Assembly (NCBI RefSeq): GCF_012927305.1
Contig: NZ_JABBGH010000001.1
Coordinates: forward strand, 124,001-188,000
Origin: Hymenobacter polaris
GTDB taxonomy: Bacteria > Bacteroidota > Bacteroidia > Cytophagales > Hymenobacteraceae
DNA length: 64,000 nt
Reading direction: 5' to 3'
Numbering within the stretch: the stretch's first letter is position 1; every line of letters starts with the position of its first letter. Position numbers and translations under genes: made by a program. Under the pieces are notes generated by a model. It was not told the DNA's origin, did not search any database, and saw only the letters and a program-made list of their open reading frames with translations. Below are positions 42,126 through 50,800 of the stretch, one piece after another.

Positions 42126-43052
42126 TTACTTGACCCACACCAGCTTGTCGGAACTGAGCGTCTGCTCGCCGTCCCAGCGGTAGCCTACCAGCTGGCCGCC
42201 GCGGGCCACGCTGTAGTCGAGGCAGGCGGCGTGGGGCTGCAGCAGGGTAGGGGTGCCGCGCAGCCAGTAGTGGCCGAAAAAAACGGGCGTTTCGTCTTGG
42301 TAGTACCAGGGGTCGAGCAGTTGGGTAAGCGCTACGGGTTGGCCGCGCAGCTCGGGCAGGTCTTCGAGGTAGTAGGTATCGTAGGTGGCGGCGGCGGGGT
42401 TTTGCCACCAGCGCACGCGCATCTGGCGGCGCACGTGGCCATCTTTGTCGGCGAAGATGAGGCCGTCGGGCAGGCGCACCTCGCGGCCTTTCAGCACCAC
42501 CTCGGCGGCCTCGTGCTCGGGCGTGCCGGGGTAAGCGGCGCGCTGCAAAAAGCCGGCAGTGAGGCGCAGGCCGGGCAGTTCGGCTTGCAGGTAGGCCAGG
42601 GCCCTAGGCTCCCAGCAGGCGTGCACGGCGCGCAGGCCGGGCAGCTCCAGGGCCAGCGGCAGGGTCAGCAGCCACGGCAGCCACTGCTGCTGCCACTCGC
42701 GGAATAAGTCTCCCGAGCGGAAGGCCCGCATCGTTTCCACGTGTTGCAGGATGTTGTTGGGCTTATGGGGCCGCAGGTAGCCACCGGCCGGGTCTTGCTG
42801 CCAGAAAGCCAGCGCGTTGTACTCGTGGTTGCCCAGGATGGCTAGGGCCGTGCCGCCCTCCACCATGCCCCGCACCAGCTGCAGCGTTTCCCGGATTTTG
42901 GGGCCGCGGTCAATATAGTCGCCCAGGAAGATGACCTGCCGACCGGTCGGGTGGCGCCAAGTGCCGGTGGCATCGGGAGCGTAGTCGAGCAGCGAAAGAA
43001 GCGCCGTTAGCTCGTCGGCGTGGCCGTGGATATCACCGATGAGGTCGTACAT
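42126..43052 (-). CDS. PPP-type metallophosphoesterase
   Basis: The 308-residue protein has the metal-site motifs of calcineurin-like phosphatases: GDIHGHADEL (1), VIFLGDYIDRGPKI (2), AILGNHEYNALAFW (3), then VHACWEP in place of the usual VHAG, and FFGHYWLRG with a further His. The pattern resembles PrpE/ApaH-like enzymes, which act on diadenosine tetraphosphate or phosphoproteins; the substrate here is unknown. First gene of a two-gene operon with the cupin. Confidence 0.9.
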   Translation of the reverse strand: MYDLIGDIHGHADELTALLSLLDYAPDATGTWRHPTGRQVIFLGDYIDRGPKIRETLQLVRGMVEGGTALAILGNHEYNALAFWQQDPAGGYLRPHKPNNILQHVETMRAFRSGDLFREWQQQWLPWLLTLPLALELPGLRAVHACWEPRALAYLQAELPGLRLTAGFLQRAAYPGTPEHEAAEVVLKGREVRLPDGLIFADKDGHVRRQMRVRWWQNPAAATYDTYYLEDLPELRGQPVALTQLLDPWYYQDETPVFFGHYWLRGTPTLLQPHAACLDYSVARGGQLVGYRWDGEQTLSSDKLVWVK

Positions 43053-43091
43053 GGGCGCAAATTAATGCCGCTGCGCGGCGGGCGGGGCATC

Positions 43092-43138
43092 TCATCCCCT
43101 AGCCCCCTCGCCCGTGGAGAGGAGGCTAGGGGGTGAGG
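43092..43138. repeat. Family B inverted repeat
   Basis: CCCCTAGCCCCCTCGCCC pairs imperfectly with GGAGGCTAGGGGGTGAGG. GC-rich family B hairpin between the Smr and phosphatase genes. Confidence 0.6.
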
Positions 43139-43142
43139 TGCC

Positions 43143-44321
43143 CTACTTCAGCCGCACCAGCGTGGCGCCATACCCGAACTTCTCCTTCTGCGCGTCCTCA
43201 AAGAACTTGATGTCCTTGTTGCGGCTCAGCTGGCGGTGGATTTCCTTGCGCAGCGTGCCGTTGCCGGCGCCGTGGATAAAAATAATCTCGTGCATGTTGG
43301 TGGCCAGGGCGCGGCTCAGCGCATCCTCGAAGGCATCGAGCTGCAGGCGCAGCATGGCCGTATTGCTCAGGCCCTCAGCGCCTTCGGGGCGCAGGGCCTC
43401 GATGTGCAGGTCCAGCTCGTGGGGCGGGGCCACCAGGGCGGCGGCCGGCTTGGGCGGCGCGGGCGCGATGGCGGCCGGCACCGGGGGCGCGGGCTTGTCG
43501 CCCCCTAGGGCCTGCTGCAGCTTGGTAGCCTGCGACTTATCGAGCGCCGGGACGGGCTGGGCGGCGGCCTCCAGCTTCTGCTCGGCCTGGGCCAGGGCCT
43601 CGGGGTTGAGGGCGGGGGCGGGCTTCTCGTCGAGCTGAAACAGGTAGGCCTCTTTGCCCAGCACCGGCGCCGGGCGGCGGCTGGTATAGAAGGTGCTGGC
43701 CTTGAAGCTCTGGCGCTTGGTGAGCAGGTCGTAGGCGTGGGGGCTGCCCTGCTTGAACGCCAGTAGCTGCAGCACCACGGCCGGCCACTGCTCGAAGTCT
43801 TTGAGGTGCAGGTGCCCTAGGGCGCTGCTGGCGGCCTTGGCCTTGAGCTGGCCGGCCCCCAGAGCGCGGTATTGCCCCTGGCGCTCTTCGCCGTAGGTGA
43901 ACAGCGCCTCATTATCAGTATTATTCACAACGTGCACGGCCAGCAGCTCGGGCGCCTGGTGCACCAGGGCCAGGTAGAGACCCTTGGCGGCGGGCGGCGG
44001 GGGCGTGGCCGGGCGGGGCGGGGCGGCGGGCATGGCGGCGCTGGGGCCAGCCGGCTGGGTTTTGGCCGGGGCGGGCTGGTTTTTGGGCTGGCCGCCCATG
44101 GGCTTGTTCTTCTTGCTGCCGGTGGCGGGGCGGGCGGGCTCGGTGACGGGGCGGCGGAAGGCCTGGCCCTCCTCGGCGGCCACGGGCACCAGCTCGCGCA
44201 GCAGCACCGGAATGGTAAAGTCATTGTCGATGGCTACCTCCACCAGCTCACTGTCGAGCAAGCGAGTGATAATGCCTTCTTCGGTGCCGGTAAGCAGCCG
44301 CACACGGTCTCCTACGTTCAT
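43143..44321 (-). CDS. DUF2027 / Smr domain protein
   Basis: The chosen start (44321, MNVGDRVRLLTGTEEGIITRLL) gives 392 residues; 11 more codons lie upstream in frame. Domains: an N-terminal KOW/Tudor-like barrel, a proline/alanine-rich linker (about 65-115), a DUF2027 beta domain (YLALVHQAPELLAVHVVNNTDNEALFTYG...), a second A/P-rich linker, and a C-terminal Smr domain (ELDLHIEALRPE, HEIIFIHGAGNGTLRKEIHRQLS). Smr domains cut or bind nucleic acids, as in MutS2. TACCTTTG at 44448-44455 is a candidate promoter. Confidence 0.88.
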   Translation of the reverse strand: MNVGDRVRLLTGTEEGIITRLLDSELVEVAIDNDFTIPVLLRELVPVAAEEGQAFRRPVTEPARPATGSKKNKPMGGQPKNQPAPAKTQPAGPSAAMPAAPPRPATPPPPAAKGLYLALVHQAPELLAVHVVNNTDNEALFTYGEERQGQYRALGAGQLKAKAASSALGHLHLKDFEQWPAVVLQLLAFKQGSPHAYDLLTKRQSFKASTFYTSRRPAPVLGKEAYLFQLDEKPAPALNPEALAQAEQKLEAAAQPVPALDKSQATKLQQALGGDKPAPPVPAAIAPAPPKPAAALVAPPHELDLHIEALRPEGAEGLSNTAMLRLQLDAFEDALSRALATNMHEIIFIHGAGNGTLRKEIHRQLSRNKDIKFFEDAQKEKFGYGATLVRLK

Positions 44322-44447
44322 AGCTAAAAATTTATAAGCGAAGGGCTTGGCCAACTGGTGGCGGCCCGGCGGCCTGGTGGGGGTGGCGCGGCCCGGCGGG
44401 CCACTGGGGGCCTAGGGCCCCGCGCTAGCCCTAGGGTGGCCGGTGCC

Positions 44448-44455
44448 CAAAGGTA
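44448..44455 (-). promoter_or_regulatory. -7 promoter element for the Smr gene
   Basis: TACCTTTG on the minus strand, exact TAnnTTTG, 127 bases before the ATG at 44321; implies a leader of about 120 bases. Confidence 0.5.
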
Positions 44456-44491
44456 CGTGCGGGGGTGGGGCAGGGGTTAGGCCGGGCCCCA

Positions 44492-44508
44492 AACGATTGC
44501 GGAACGTG
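44492..44508. promoter_or_regulatory. Possible LacI-type operator before the GH13 gene
   Basis: AACGATTGCGGAACGTG resembles the pectin operators (CGG core, ACG half-sites) but with one base less spacing. It could be the site of a different LacI-family (starch) regulator not in the window. Confidence 0.25.
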
Positions 44509-44615
44509 CTCAAAAAAAGGGCTTTGCGGGGCGTGCGATGCGGTTTTTGTTTTCTAACTTCGGCGGTGTGGCGGGGGCTAGGGCTCCCGGCAAATTCCTC
44601 TTTTACCCACCCATT

Positions 44616-47495
44616 ATGAAAAATTCTACGCTCGGCGGCCGGTGGCTGCTAGGGTTGCTGCTGGTGCTTGGCTGGGCCCCGGTGGCCTGGGGCCAGTCGC
44701 CGGTTACGGTGAGCCCGGCTTACTTCACGGCCGATACGCAGCTGACGCTCACCTACGATGCCACGCTGGGCAATGCCGGCCTGGCCAACTATACCGGCGA
44801 CGTTTTTATCTGGACCGGCGTCATCACCGATAAGAGCACCAGCGATACTAACTGGCACTTTGTAGCCGGCACCACCTACGGCGCGACCACGGACGCCCAA
44901 AAGCTAACGGCGCTCGGTAACCACAAGTACAGCATCACCTTTACGCCCCGCACCTACTACCCCGGCTTCGCCACCTCGGGCGAGGTGCTGAAAAAGCTGG
45001 CGATGGTGTTTCGCGGCACGGGCGGCACACCCGAGGGCAAGGGCGTGGGCAACAGCGACATCCTGGTGGCGCCCGGCGTGCAGGTGTCCTTCACCAGCCC
45101 TGCCACCGCCAATACGGTGGTGGCCGCTGGCACGTCGGTAGCCGTGGCGGGCACGGCCACGGTGGCCTCCACCATCACGCTGACGCTTAACGGCACGCAG
45201 GTGGCGCAGCAAACCAACGCCACTTCGCTTTCTACCAACGTGACCCTCAGCCAGCAGGGCACCAATACGCTGGTGCTCACGGCTACCGATGGCACCACCA
45301 CGGCCTCGGCTACGACCACCGTGACGGTGGCCCCGACCGTGACTACGGTCGCGCTGCCCAGCGGCGCCAAGGCCGACGGCATCACCTACCTGGCGGGCGG
45401 CACCTCGGTTATCCTGACCCTGACGGCGCCCAAGAAAAGCTTCGTGTACGTGATTGGTGAGTTTAATAACTGGCAGGCCACCCCGGCCGGTTTGATGAAC
45501 AAAACGTCCACCGTCGATTCGGACCCGGCCACCGGGCGCTGGTGGGTGCAGCTCGACGGCCTCACGCCGGGCCAGGAGTACGCCTACCAGTTTCTGGTGG
45601 ACGGGCAGCTGCGCGTGGCCGACCCCTACTGCGAGAAAATCCTGGACCCCGACAACGACAAGTACATTCCGGCCGTCACCTACCCCAACCTCCGGGCCTA
45701 CCCCACGGGCAGCACCACGGGGCTGGTATCGGTGCTGCAAACCAGCCAGGCGCCTTACAACTGGGTTAATACCAGCTACAAGCGGCCGGCCCGCACCAAC
45801 ATGGTGGTGTATGAGCTGCTGGTACGCGACTTCACCCTGCGCCACGACTACCAGACGCTCAAGGACACGCTCAACTACATTCAGCGCCTAGGGGTCAATA
45901 CCATCGAGCTGATGCCCATCAACGAGTTTGATGGCAATGACAACTGGGGCTACAGCCCGTGCTTCTACTTCGCGCCCGACAAGTACTACGGCACCAAGAA
46001 CGCCCTGAAGGCCTTCATCGACGAGTGCCACCGCCGCAATATTTCGGTGGTGCTCGATATGGTGCTCAACCACTCGACCGGCCAGAGCCCGATGGTGCAG
46101 CTCTACGGCAGCATTTCCGGCGGCCCCACCGCCGACAACCCCTGGTTTAATACCTCGGCGCCGCACCCCTACAGCGTCTACAACGACCTAAACCACGAGA
46201 GCCCCTACACCCGCTACTTCAGCAAGAACGTGATTAAGTTCTGGCTGCAGGAGTACCACATCGATGGCTACCGCTTCGATTTGGCCGGCGGCTTCAGCCA
46301 AGTGCCCAAGACGGAAGCCACCTACCCCAACTACGACCAGTCGCGCGTCAACATCTGGGAGGACTACTACAACACCCAGATAGCCACCGACCCCACCTCG
46401 TATCCCATCCTGGAGCACTTCCCCAACGGCGTGAGCGCCAGCAACCCCACCGACGAGGGCAAGGTGCTGAGTGACTACGGCATGATGCTGTGGAGCAACC
46501 TCAACTACAACTATACCCAGGCCGCCATGGGCTACAGCGACGGCTGGAACCTGAGCTACGGCTACTACGGCGACCAGGGCGGCCGCGGCTGGGGCAAGCC
46601 CAACGCCATTGGCTACATGGAAAGCCACGACGAGGAGCGCATGCAGTTCAAGAACAAGACCTACGGCAACGCCAGCGGCAGCTACTCGACCAGAGACCAA
46701 GCCACCGGCCTCAAGCGCGATGAGATGTCGGCCGCGCTGTTCTTCAGCCAGCCCGGCCCGCGCATGGTGTGGATGTTTGGCGAGCTGGGCTACGACTACA
46801 GCATCAACACCTGCTCGAACGGCACCACCATCAGCAACGACTGCCGCACCGCTGCCAAGCCCATTCGCTGGGACTACCAGCAGGATGCCAACCGCCAGCA
46901 CCTTTACAGCACCTACAAGGCCATGGCCACGCTCAAGCAGCAGCCAGTGTTCAGCTCGTTTACCAGCTACACTCAAAACCTGGGCGGCGCCGTGAAGACC
47001 ATCAACATCGCCAACGCCGACCTGGCCGTGGTGACGTATGGCAACTTCGACGTGAATGCCCAAACCACGACCATCACCTTCCCCAGCACCGGCACCTGGT
47101 ACAACTACCTGACGGGGGGCACCATGAGCGTGACCAGCACCAGCATGGCCCTGACCCTGCAGCCCGGCGACTACGCTGTATACACGAGCCGGTCCGTGGC
47201 CCAGGCCAACCCCCTAGGCACCCGCCCAGCTGAAACGGCCGCCTTCAAGCTAAGCCTGGCGCCCAACCCAGCCGCTGGCACCACGGCCGTAGCCTACGAG
47301 CTGCCCGCCGCCGCCACCGCCACCCTGCAGGTGCAGAGCCTGCTGGGCCAAATGGTGCGTCAGCTGCCGGCCGTGCGCCAAGCCGCCGGTGCCCAAACCC
47401 AGGTGCTGTCGCTGCAAGGCCTGGCCCCCGGCGTGTACCTGGTGAAGCTCACCGCCGGCGACCTCACCCAAACGACTCGCCTGCTGGTACAATAG
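44616..47495 (+). CDS. Secreted alpha-amylase family enzyme (GH13) with CBM48-like and T9SS sorting domains
   Basis: The 959-residue protein starts at the ATG at 44616 (signal LLGLLLVLGWAPVAWGQ). Order: starch-enzyme N-domain (about 30-155), bacterial Ig-like domain (157-240), CBM48-like domain (265-350, FVYVIGEFNNWQATP), GH13 barrel (about 395-860) and T9SS type A sorting domain (about 875-959: LAPNPAAGTTAVAYELP, LAPGVYLVKL). Catalytic regions: DMVLNHS, DGYRFDLAGG (nucleophile Asp 555), PILEHF (acid/base Glu 600) and SHDEERM (Asp 672). It acts outside or on the cell surface on alpha-glucans. Hairpin terminator downstream. Confidence 0.93.
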   Translation: MKNSTLGGRWLLGLLLVLGWAPVAWGQSPVTVSPAYFTADTQLTLTYDATLGNAGLANYTGDVFIWTGVITDKSTSDTNWHFVAGTTYGATTDAQKLTALGNHKYSITFTPRTYYPGFATSGEVLKKLAMVFRGTGGTPEGKGVGNSDILVAPGVQVSFTSPATANTVVAAGTSVAVAGTATVASTITLTLNGTQVAQQTNATSLSTNVTLSQQGTNTLVLTATDGTTTASATTTVTVAPTVTTVALPSGAKADGITYLAGGTSVILTLTAPKKSFVYVIGEFNNWQATPAGLMNKTSTVDSDPATGRWWVQLDGLTPGQEYAYQFLVDGQLRVADPYCEKILDPDNDKYIPAVTYPNLRAYPTGSTTGLVSVLQTSQAPYNWVNTSYKRPARTNMVVYELLVRDFTLRHDYQTLKDTLNYIQRLGVNTIELMPINEFDGNDNWGYSPCFYFAPDKYYGTKNALKAFIDECHRRNISVVLDMVLNHSTGQSPMVQLYGSISGGPTADNPWFNTSAPHPYSVYNDLNHESPYTRYFSKNVIKFWLQEYHIDGYRFDLAGGFSQVPKTEATYPNYDQSRVNIWEDYYNTQIATDPTSYPILEHFPNGVSASNPTDEGKVLSDYGMMLWSNLNYNYTQAAMGYSDGWNLSYGYYGDQGGRGWGKPNAIGYMESHDEERMQFKNKTYGNASGSYSTRDQATGLKRDEMSAALFFSQPGPRMVWMFGELGYDYSINTCSNGTTISNDCRTAAKPIRWDYQQDANRQHLYSTYKAMATLKQQPVFSSFTSYTQNLGGAVKTINIANADLAVVTYGNFDVNAQTTTITFPSTGTWYNYLTGGTMSVTSTSMALTLQPGDYAVYTSRSVAQANPLGTRPAETAAFKLSLAPNPAAGTTAVAYELPAAATATLQVQSLLGQMVRQLPAVRQAAGAQTQVLSLQGLAPGVYLVKLTAGDLTQTTRLLVQ

Positions 47496-47534
47496 GGGCC
47501 TAGGGCCTCCTGCTGATTAAAAACTCTTCTCCGC

Positions 47535-47571
47535 AACGCGGGGCCGGCCTTTCGGGGGCTGGCCCCGCGTT
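47535..47571 (+). terminator. Terminator of the GH13 gene
   Basis: AACGCGGGGCC (47535-47545) pairs with GGCCCCGCGTT (47561-47571), followed by TTT. It starts 40 bases after the stop. Confidence 0.85.
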
Positions 47572-47744
47572 TTGCATTAAGCGAAACTTGGGGTAACGGC
47601 CGAAGTGAAATTTTAGTGTATAAAAATTTCCAGAAATTCAGTGAATATTTAGCAATAGCTAATACATTTAAGGCTTGAAAGCTAGGCTACTAGCGCCAGG
47701 CTGTTTGCGGTAATTCTTTCCCCCATTTTTTCTCACTCCCACCA

Positions 47745-48854
47745 ATGAAAAAACACGTTACTTTCGCTGTTACCGCTGCTCTTGCCCTAGTTTCACTAGG
47801 AGCTCAAGCCCAAATTACTCTCGATGGCAAAGTCGATGCCTCCGAAGTTGCTACTACGTATACTTCAGGGAAGTATCAGCTGGTGAGTACTTATAGCGGT
47901 ACCCATTCAGTAAGCGACCACGGCCTAAAGTCGCTTTATATAGGTGCTGATGCGACAAATTTGTACATAGCTGTAGTAGGCTCATTTGAGCAGTCTTCTA
48001 CCTATCCAGGTATTGTGGCATACATGAACCTGCCCGGTAAGACAGGCGTGGCGGCTGGGACCAAGCTGGCTGGCGGTAATGCTGGTGATAGCCCGCTAAA
48101 ACAAAAGCCTACGATGGACTTTGAGGTGGACTACGGTATTCGCCTTAACGTGTCGCCTACCGGAACTGCCAATGGCTACATCAGTTACGTAGATTACACT
48201 AATGGCAACCCCAGTGGTGGGGCTACGGATACATACCAGGGCAGCGTAGACAAAACGGGCGCTACCGTAACTACGGCCTCGGCTACTACTGGTCCCTTCC
48301 AAAACTGGAAAACAGCCTATATTTCTTCTACTAGCCTGGCGTCAAACACGAACAATGCCGCCGCTGAGTTTCAGTTTAGCCTGGCTAACCTGGGTCTCAC
48401 GAGTGCTGCGTCCCTAAATCTGTTTGTAGCTTATGTAAACGACGGGGGCATCTTCACCTCAGATACCTTCCCGCCCATTGCGGGCCAGACTACGGCCCTG
48501 GCCGCCGACCAGGACTTTACTGCTATTGCAGGCAAGCAGTACCTGACCTACCAGCTTGGTACTGGTGCCCTGGCCACCCGCGCCGCCGATGCCGCTGCCA
48601 TTGGCCTGAGCGTGTACCCGAACCCCGCCGCTGGTATTTCCAGCGTAGCTTACCAGGTAACTGAAGGCGCCGCCCCGGTCCACATCGCTCTTACCGATTT
48701 GCTGGGCCGCACGGTGCGCGTGCTCGAAAACGGCGTGAAACCGGTAGGTAGCCAGTCGGCCCTGCTCAACACGGCCGCGCTGGCGGCGGGCACCTACCTG
48801 GTGCGCGTGCAAGTAGGCGACAAAGTATCGACCAGTAAGGTGGCCGTGCTCTAA
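47745..48854 (+). CDS. Secreted T9SS protein of unknown function
   Basis: The 369-residue protein has a signal peptide (HVTFAVTAALALVSLGAQA), then a domain beginning ITLDGKVDASEVATTY and ADATNLYIAVVGSFE, which resembles the CBM9/DOMON-like beta sandwiches that bind glycans. A T9SS type A sorting domain follows (SVYPNPAAGISSVAYQV, LAAGTYLVRVQVGDKVSTSKVAVL). The first 730 bases are AT-richer with unbiased codons, while the sorting domain has the host's GC-rich codons: a mosaic. It follows the GH13 gene, so a starch-binding role is possible but unproven. Strong terminator downstream. Confidence 0.8.
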   Translation: MKKHVTFAVTAALALVSLGAQAQITLDGKVDASEVATTYTSGKYQLVSTYSGTHSVSDHGLKSLYIGADATNLYIAVVGSFEQSSTYPGIVAYMNLPGKTGVAAGTKLAGGNAGDSPLKQKPTMDFEVDYGIRLNVSPTGTANGYISYVDYTNGNPSGGATDTYQGSVDKTGATVTTASATTGPFQNWKTAYISSTSLASNTNNAAAEFQFSLANLGLTSAASLNLFVAYVNDGGIFTSDTFPPIAGQTTALAADQDFTAIAGKQYLTYQLGTGALATRAADAAAIGLSVYPNPAAGISSVAYQVTEGAAPVHIALTDLLGRTVRVLENGVKPVGSQSALLNTAALAAGTYLVRVQVGDKVSTSKVAVL

Positions 48855-48871
48855 ACCGCGCATTAAGCAAG

Positions 48872-48907
48872 CAAAAAGCCCCGTAGCCTAGGCTGCGGGG
48901 CTTTTTG
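48872..48907. terminator. Strong bidirectional terminator
   Basis: CAAAAAGCCCCG (48872-48883) pairs with CGGGGCTTTTTG (48896-48907); the loop AGCCTAGGCT is itself palindromic. Lies between convergent genes. Confidence 0.9.
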
Positions 48908-48929
48908 TTTTAAGGCGCCCTAGGGGGCC

Positions 48930-50678
48930 CTAGGGCTGCAGCAGCCGCAAATGCCACTGCTGGGCGCCGCTGCGCAGCACCAGCACGTAGGCGCCGGCCG
49001 CTAGAGTGGGGGCGGGCGTTAAGGTCAGTTCGTGGGGGCCCGCCGCTTGGGAGGGCAGGTCGGCCAGGGTGTGCACCAGTTGGCCCGTGGCCGCGTACAG
49101 CGCCACCTGCACCGGCCCGGCGCTGGGTAGCTCGTAGCGCAGCGTAAGCGGGCCGCGGCTGGGGTTGGGGTACAGCTGCGGGGCGGCGGGGGCGCTGGTG
49201 GCCGGGGCGGCCGCCAGGGCCGTGGGCACCAGCTCCACGTCGTCGAGGCTGCAGTAGTTGCCGGCGGCCGCCACCGAGCGCAGGCCAATGGTGAGTTGCC
49301 CGTTGGTGATGACCACGCCCGGCAGGCTGATTTGCGTCCAGGTAGTGGTCGTGGGCAGCGCCACGGCCAGCTCGGTGCCGCCCCTGGGCTGGGCGTAGAG
49401 CTGGCAGGTGGTTTGGCCGCCGCCGCTCTGGGCCCAGGCGCGCAGCGTATAGGTGCCGTTGGGCACGTTGCTGATGGCCTGCGTGGTAGCTACCTGGTAG
49501 GCGGTGGCCTTGTAGTGCGTCAGGCGAAACTGGCTGGCGTGGCCGCCGGTTTCGGTGTAGTCCGCGTCGGCATCTGCCGAGGCCACGGTGGTCCAGCCCG
49601 GCGGGCTCTGGGTGGCAGCCGAGTACTCGAAGCCGGCATTGTATACCAGCGGCTGCGCCGCGGGACGCGGCAAAAAGCCGTCCAGGCCCGCGGTGGCGCG
49701 GCCGTCGGTGCCCCAGGCCCCTAGGGTGTAGCCCTGCCAGTTGTAGGCCTCGGGCTCCCAGTACAGCACCCCCAGGCCCGCGTTGCCGGGCACGGCCTGG
49801 GTTTTGGCGATGATGTCGTAGAGAAACTCGCGGGTGGCCAGGGGCACGTAGGCCGGCATGCCCACTTCCACCACCAGCACCTGCTTGCCGGGGTAGCGGC
49901 TCACCATATCGTTCATGTTGGCCTGGGCCTGGGCGGTATACGTGGGCCAGGTGGCGGCGTCGGGGTAGAGCGAGAGGCCCACCACGTCCCAGCGCGCGCC
50001 GTTGGCCTGCAGGCCGTCGAAGTAGTAGCGGAAGGCGCCGTTATCCTGCCCGTTGGCAAAGTGCGCGATAACCTTGCTGGTGGGGCTCACCGCCTTTACG
50101 GCCGCGTAGCCCTGGTCGACGAACGCGGCGAAGTTGGCGAAGCCGTTGACCGTGAGGCGGCCTTCGGGCCAGAGCATCCCGTCGTTGGTTTCGTTGCCCA
50201 CCTGCACCCACTCGGGGGTGATGCCGTTGGTTTTCAGCAGGGTAAGCACGCTGCTGGTGTGGTCGTACACGGCCTGCTTGAGCTGCGCCACGGTGTAGCT
50301 CTGCCAGGCGGCGGGCTTGGTTTGGTGGGCCGGGTCGGCAAAGGTGTCGCTGTAGTGGAAGTCGATGAGCAGGCGATACCCTAGGGCCTGCGCGCGCTTG
50401 GCTTTGGCCAGCACGTCGGCCGCGCCGTTGTAGCCGCCCGTGGGGTTTACCCACACCCGCAGCCGGATGGTATTCAGCCCGTAGTCGCCCTGCAGCAGCT
50501 GAAACAGGTCCTGCTGGGCGCCTGCTTTGTTGATAAACTGGTAGTTATTGGCTTCCAGCTCCGTTATCCAGCTGATGTCAGCACCTTTGGCAAAGGCGGG
50601 CGCGGTCTGGGCCGCAACAGGTAGTCGGCCGGCCAGCATCCCTAGGGCTAGTAGTAGGTAGGTAACGTATTGACGCAT
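48930..50678 (-). CDS. Arabinogalactan endo-beta-1,4-galactanase (GH53) with T9SS sorting domain
   Basis: The 582-residue secreted protein (signal ending LPVAAQ) has a GH53 barrel (about 28-345): FAKGADISWITELE, IRLRVWVNPTGGYN, VQVGNETNDGMLWPEG with acid/base Glu 163, and VLVVEVGMPAY with nucleophile Glu 272. A galactose-binding-like carbohydrate-binding domain follows (about 355-490, perhaps CBM61, often fused to GH53), then a T9SS sorting domain (LYPNPSRGPLTLRYELP). It cleaves the galactan side chains of rhamnogalacturonan I, so it complements the pectin island. Confidence 0.93.
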   Translation of the reverse strand: MRQYVTYLLLALGMLAGRLPVAAQTAPAFAKGADISWITELEANNYQFINKAGAQQDLFQLLQGDYGLNTIRLRVWVNPTGGYNGAADVLAKAKRAQALGYRLLIDFHYSDTFADPAHQTKPAAWQSYTVAQLKQAVYDHTSSVLTLLKTNGITPEWVQVGNETNDGMLWPEGRLTVNGFANFAAFVDQGYAAVKAVSPTSKVIAHFANGQDNGAFRYYFDGLQANGARWDVVGLSLYPDAATWPTYTAQAQANMNDMVSRYPGKQVLVVEVGMPAYVPLATREFLYDIIAKTQAVPGNAGLGVLYWEPEAYNWQGYTLGAWGTDGRATAGLDGFLPRPAAQPLVYNAGFEYSAATQSPPGWTTVASADADADYTETGGHASQFRLTHYKATAYQVATTQAISNVPNGTYTLRAWAQSGGGQTTCQLYAQPRGGTELAVALPTTTTWTQISLPGVVITNGQLTIGLRSVAAAGNYCSLDDVELVPTALAAAPATSAPAAPQLYPNPSRGPLTLRYELPSAGPVQVALYAATGQLVHTLADLPSQAAGPHELTLTPAPTLAAGAYVLVLRSGAQQWHLRLLQP

Positions 50679-50800
50679 AGATAGGTAACGGATGGGTGAA
50701 AGCCAAGCTGGCGCTGCCGTTTGGCCAGGCCCGCGCAGGAACCGGGGGCAAGTAGCTGGCTGACTACAAACTAACCTGATAAATGCCAGAATGCAGCTGC

